Source: a bacterium (GTDB lineage Bacteria > Patescibacteriota > Minisyncoccia > Phycocordibacterales > UBA1550). Taken from it: a stretch of 6,763 nucleotides of DNA. The stretch lies in the NCBI GenBank assembly GCA_021812665.1, contig JAKAMX010000040.1:1-6763 (forward strand), written 5' to 3'. The notes under the pieces are model-generated. The model did no database searches and was not told where the DNA came from. It was given only the letters and a program-made list of their open reading frames with translations. The number at the start of each line of letters is the position of its first letter. The stretch's first letter is position 1. The position numbers and the translations under genes were made by a program. Below, piece by piece: positions 5,611 through 6,763 of the stretch.

Positions 5611-6243
5611 ATGGAACATCTCGACTTATTGCTAAATAGAGTTAAAAATCTTAGCGACAAAGTTAATCAAAAAAAGGAATCTGATGTTCATGTGAGTAAC
5701 ATTTTCAATAAACAACTCTCAAAATTACTAGTAGAAGGTTGTTACCTCTCTGTTATTCTTGAACGGATCAAAGCCGATAATCCAGATACAGAATCTACAC
5801 AATTAAATTTAGATATAAAATCTTTATATATATTTAGCAAAATATTCACAGAATCAGTTATTTATCTAACTAGCCTATTTGTAAAAAGTACACCAGATAT
5901 TAAGTGGGAGAAGTTGGGTCCGTTTATTGCGTATTCAGAAAAACACCTGGATGACCAACCTGAAACATTCGTGCTTTTTTGGAAAGAATGCGGACAAAGT
6001 ATAAAAGCGCTACAGAGCACTCTTGGTTATAGGAACAATATCGCTCATAGCAAAAAAAGTGATGTCGAGTGGACAATGCATTGGAGCGGTCTTGATAATT
6101 TGGAGATGAGTAAAATAGTTAATTTCCCGTGGGAGGATGATGCCATTGGGGGCAAAATGGAAACACTGGCCCCCAATGATTTAATGATGGGTATTTCTAA
6201 AAATATAACTGTAATTATTAATTATCTTGAAAATAATTTTTAA
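5611..6243 (+). CDS. HEPN-like protein with R-X4-H motif, hypothetical
   Basis: The 210-residue product is mainly helical and soluble, with no signal peptide. Amphipathic helices are expected at about 2-20, 30-53, 67-92 and 117-141. The key feature is LGYRNNIAHSKK (138-149), in which Arg141 and His146 form the R-X4-H motif, with polar Asn after the Arg and a helix before it. This is the catalytic signature of HEPN ribonucleases in toxin-antitoxin, abortive infection and CRISPR effectors. A second conserved helix earlier in the protein (43-90) would complete a HEPN bundle. The assignment rests on this motif and helical content only, so a non-catalytic HEPN or unrelated helical protein remains possible. 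No Shine-Dalgarno precedes the ATG; a candidate promoter with a palindrome does. GC content is very low (22% in the hand-counted sample 5821-5880), unlike dnaX. Neighbours are an unknown protein upstream and a nuclease-fold gene downstream, consistent with a defence-type cassette, but function is not shown. Confidence 0.7.
   Translation: MEHLDLLLNRVKNLSDKVNQKKESDVHVSNIFNKQLSKLLVEGCYLSVILERIKADNPDTESTQLNLDIKSLYIFSKIFTESVIYLTSLFVKSTPDIKWEKLGPFIAYSEKHLDDQPETFVLFWKECGQSIKALQSTLGYRNNIAHSKKSDVEWTMHWSGLDNLEMSKIVNFPWEDDAIGGKMETLAPNDLMMGISKNITVIINYLENNF
6144..6178. repeat. 10-base perfect inverted repeat inside the HEPN-like gene
   Basis: CATTGGGGGC (6144-6153) and GCCCCCAATG (6169-6178) pair perfectly around a 15-base loop. 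G5 and C5 runs stand out in an otherwise very AT-rich gene. The hairpin ends 62 bases before the stop codon, and no T-tract follows. It could slow translation, protect the 3' end of the mRNA, or be coincidental. Confidence 0.6.
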
Positions 6244-6263
6244 CACTCTCTCTTGTGAGAGTG
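6244..6263 (+). terminator. stem-loop directly after the HEPN-like stop codon
   Basis: CACTCTC (6244-6250) and GAGAGTG (6257-6263) form a perfect 7-base stem with a 6-base loop that begins right after the TAA stop. No T-tract follows, so it is a poor intrinsic terminator. It may instead be an mRNA 3'-end stabiliser or a protein-binding site upstream of the next promoter. Confidence 0.35.
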
Positions 6264-6291
6264 AGGGCACATAGTCTCAGTTGTTCGCTGG

Positions 6292-6300
6292 TGTTATAAT
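6292..6300 (+). promoter_or_regulatory. extended -10 promoter giving a leaderless nuclease-fold mRNA
   Basis: TGTTATAAT is a perfect extended -10 (TG, one base, TATAAT). It ends 6 bases before the ATG at 6307, so transcription is predicted to start at the ATG itself. No good -35 or Shine-Dalgarno is visible. The arrangement repeats that before dnaX. Confidence 0.6.
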
Positions 6301-6306
6301 ACACAC

Positions 6307-6763
6307 ATGAATTACGATCCAATTGATTTTTCAAGTAAGTTAGTAAAAGGAAGAATTGCGGAAACGCTGTTCGAGCAGATGTTGAGAGACAGTGGTTGTT
6401 TTACAATATTGGCCTTTGGATATGAAAGTGTTTTGCCAGAGTTGGCGCATAGGCAAAATGATATACATGCACAGGAAACAATGGAAATCATTAGACGGGC
6501 TCCAGATTTTGCTGTAATTAACAATGAAACTCACGATGTTCATTTGATTGAGGTGAAATACATGATGAACCCTAGAGAGGAATGGATTTTAAGAGATGCT
6601 CAAAGAATGTTTGAGTCCTGGAAGCCCTCGTACCTCTTTCTTGCGACACCAAAAGGTTTCTTCTTCGACAAAGCAAGCACTATCATAGAAAAAAACGGCG
6701 AAATGACGCCACTGAAGCACCCAAAGATTCCAAAAGATTTGCAGGAGAAATACAAGATCGGAA
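6307..6763 (+). CDS. PD-(D/E)XK nuclease-fold protein, 3' partial
   Basis: An open frame runs from the ATG at 6307 off the right edge without a stop, giving 152 residues. The motif order is that of the PD-(D/E)XK nuclease superfamily. KGRIAETLFEQML (14-26) is an N-terminal helix with conserved Glu19. RRAPDFAVI (63-71) carries Pro66-Asp67. After a short turn comes VHLIEVKYMM (78-87) with Glu82-Val-Lys84, the E-x-K half of the active site. A further helix (ILRDAQRMFESW, 94-105) and the strand SYLFLATP (108-115) complete the alpha-beta core. Such folds occur in restriction enzymes, Holliday junction resolvases and defence nucleases; which applies here cannot be told. A perfect extended -10 promoter, whose predicted start point is the ATG, supports this start. 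The C-terminus is beyond the window. The frame on the opposite strand over 6312-6543 is only a shadow of this gene. The nuclease fold is fairly secure, activity and target are not. Confidence 0.8.
   Translation, partial: MNYDPIDFSSKLVKGRIAETLFEQMLRDSGCFTILAFGYESVLPELAHRQNDIHAQETMEIIRRAPDFAVINNETHDVHLIEVKYMMNPREEWILRDAQRMFESWKPSYLFLATPKGFFFDKASTIIEKNGEMTPLKHPKIPKDLQEKYKIG

Noticed and set aside
6312..6543. Two overlapping leftward open frames at the right end
   Set aside because: They lie opposite the nuclease-fold gene, which has a promoter and family motifs; the leftward frames have neither.
4887..6763. Second copy of the tRNA-Gln 3' end as an attachment site
   Set aside because: No repeat of the 4861-4880 sequence was found in the window; any far end would lie outside.
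1..6763. CRISPR array or insertion sequence
   Set aside because: No regularly spaced direct repeats and no transposase frame were found.

Overview
The window looks like chromosomal DNA from a Candidate Phyla Radiation (Patescibacteria) genome, most likely Parcubacteria-like. That placement is inferred from protein features, not from a marker-gene search. The reasons are a short DnaX with no zinc module, a divergent MurJ, tightly packed genes with little Shine-Dalgarno signal, and two promoters placed so that transcription would start at or next to the ATG. TGA serves as the stop of the first gene, so the standard bacterial code applies and not the UGA-glycine code of Gracilibacteria and Absconditabacteria.

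The left half (1-4768) is a housekeeping block. It begins inside an FtsQ-like divisome gene that is cut by the window edge. This is followed 20 bases after its stop by a tRNA-dihydrouridine synthase (dus). A MurJ-type lipid II flippase gene converges on dus, and the two genes share a CTAG tetramer as their stop codons. A 248-base divergent spacer (3486-3733) separates murJ from dnaX. The spacer is rich in structure: a 17/16-base inverted repeat about 140 bases across, an internal hairpin with a T-tract, a leader hairpin, and candidate promoters on both strands. dnaX encodes a minimal 344-residue clamp-loader subunit.

A tRNA-Gln(TTG) gene at 4810-4880, with its own promoter, marks a boundary. 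To its right (4887-6763) the DNA is clearly more AT-rich (hand-counted 60-base samples: 63% GC at 3841-3900 and 43% at 4021-4080, against 37% at 5101-5160 and 22% at 5821-5880). The genes there are unfamiliar or accessory in type: a beta-rich protein of unknown function starting 6 bases after the tRNA, a HEPN-like protein with an R-X4-H motif, and a PD-(D/E)XK nuclease-fold protein that runs off the right edge. I read this as a possible genomic island or defence-type cassette at a tRNA gene. No integrase, transposase or second tRNA-end repeat is visible inside the window.

FtsQ and MurJ both serve septal peptidoglycan synthesis, Dus modifies tRNA, and DnaX works in replication. The three right-hand genes have no demonstrated link to these or to each other beyond adjacency and orientation.
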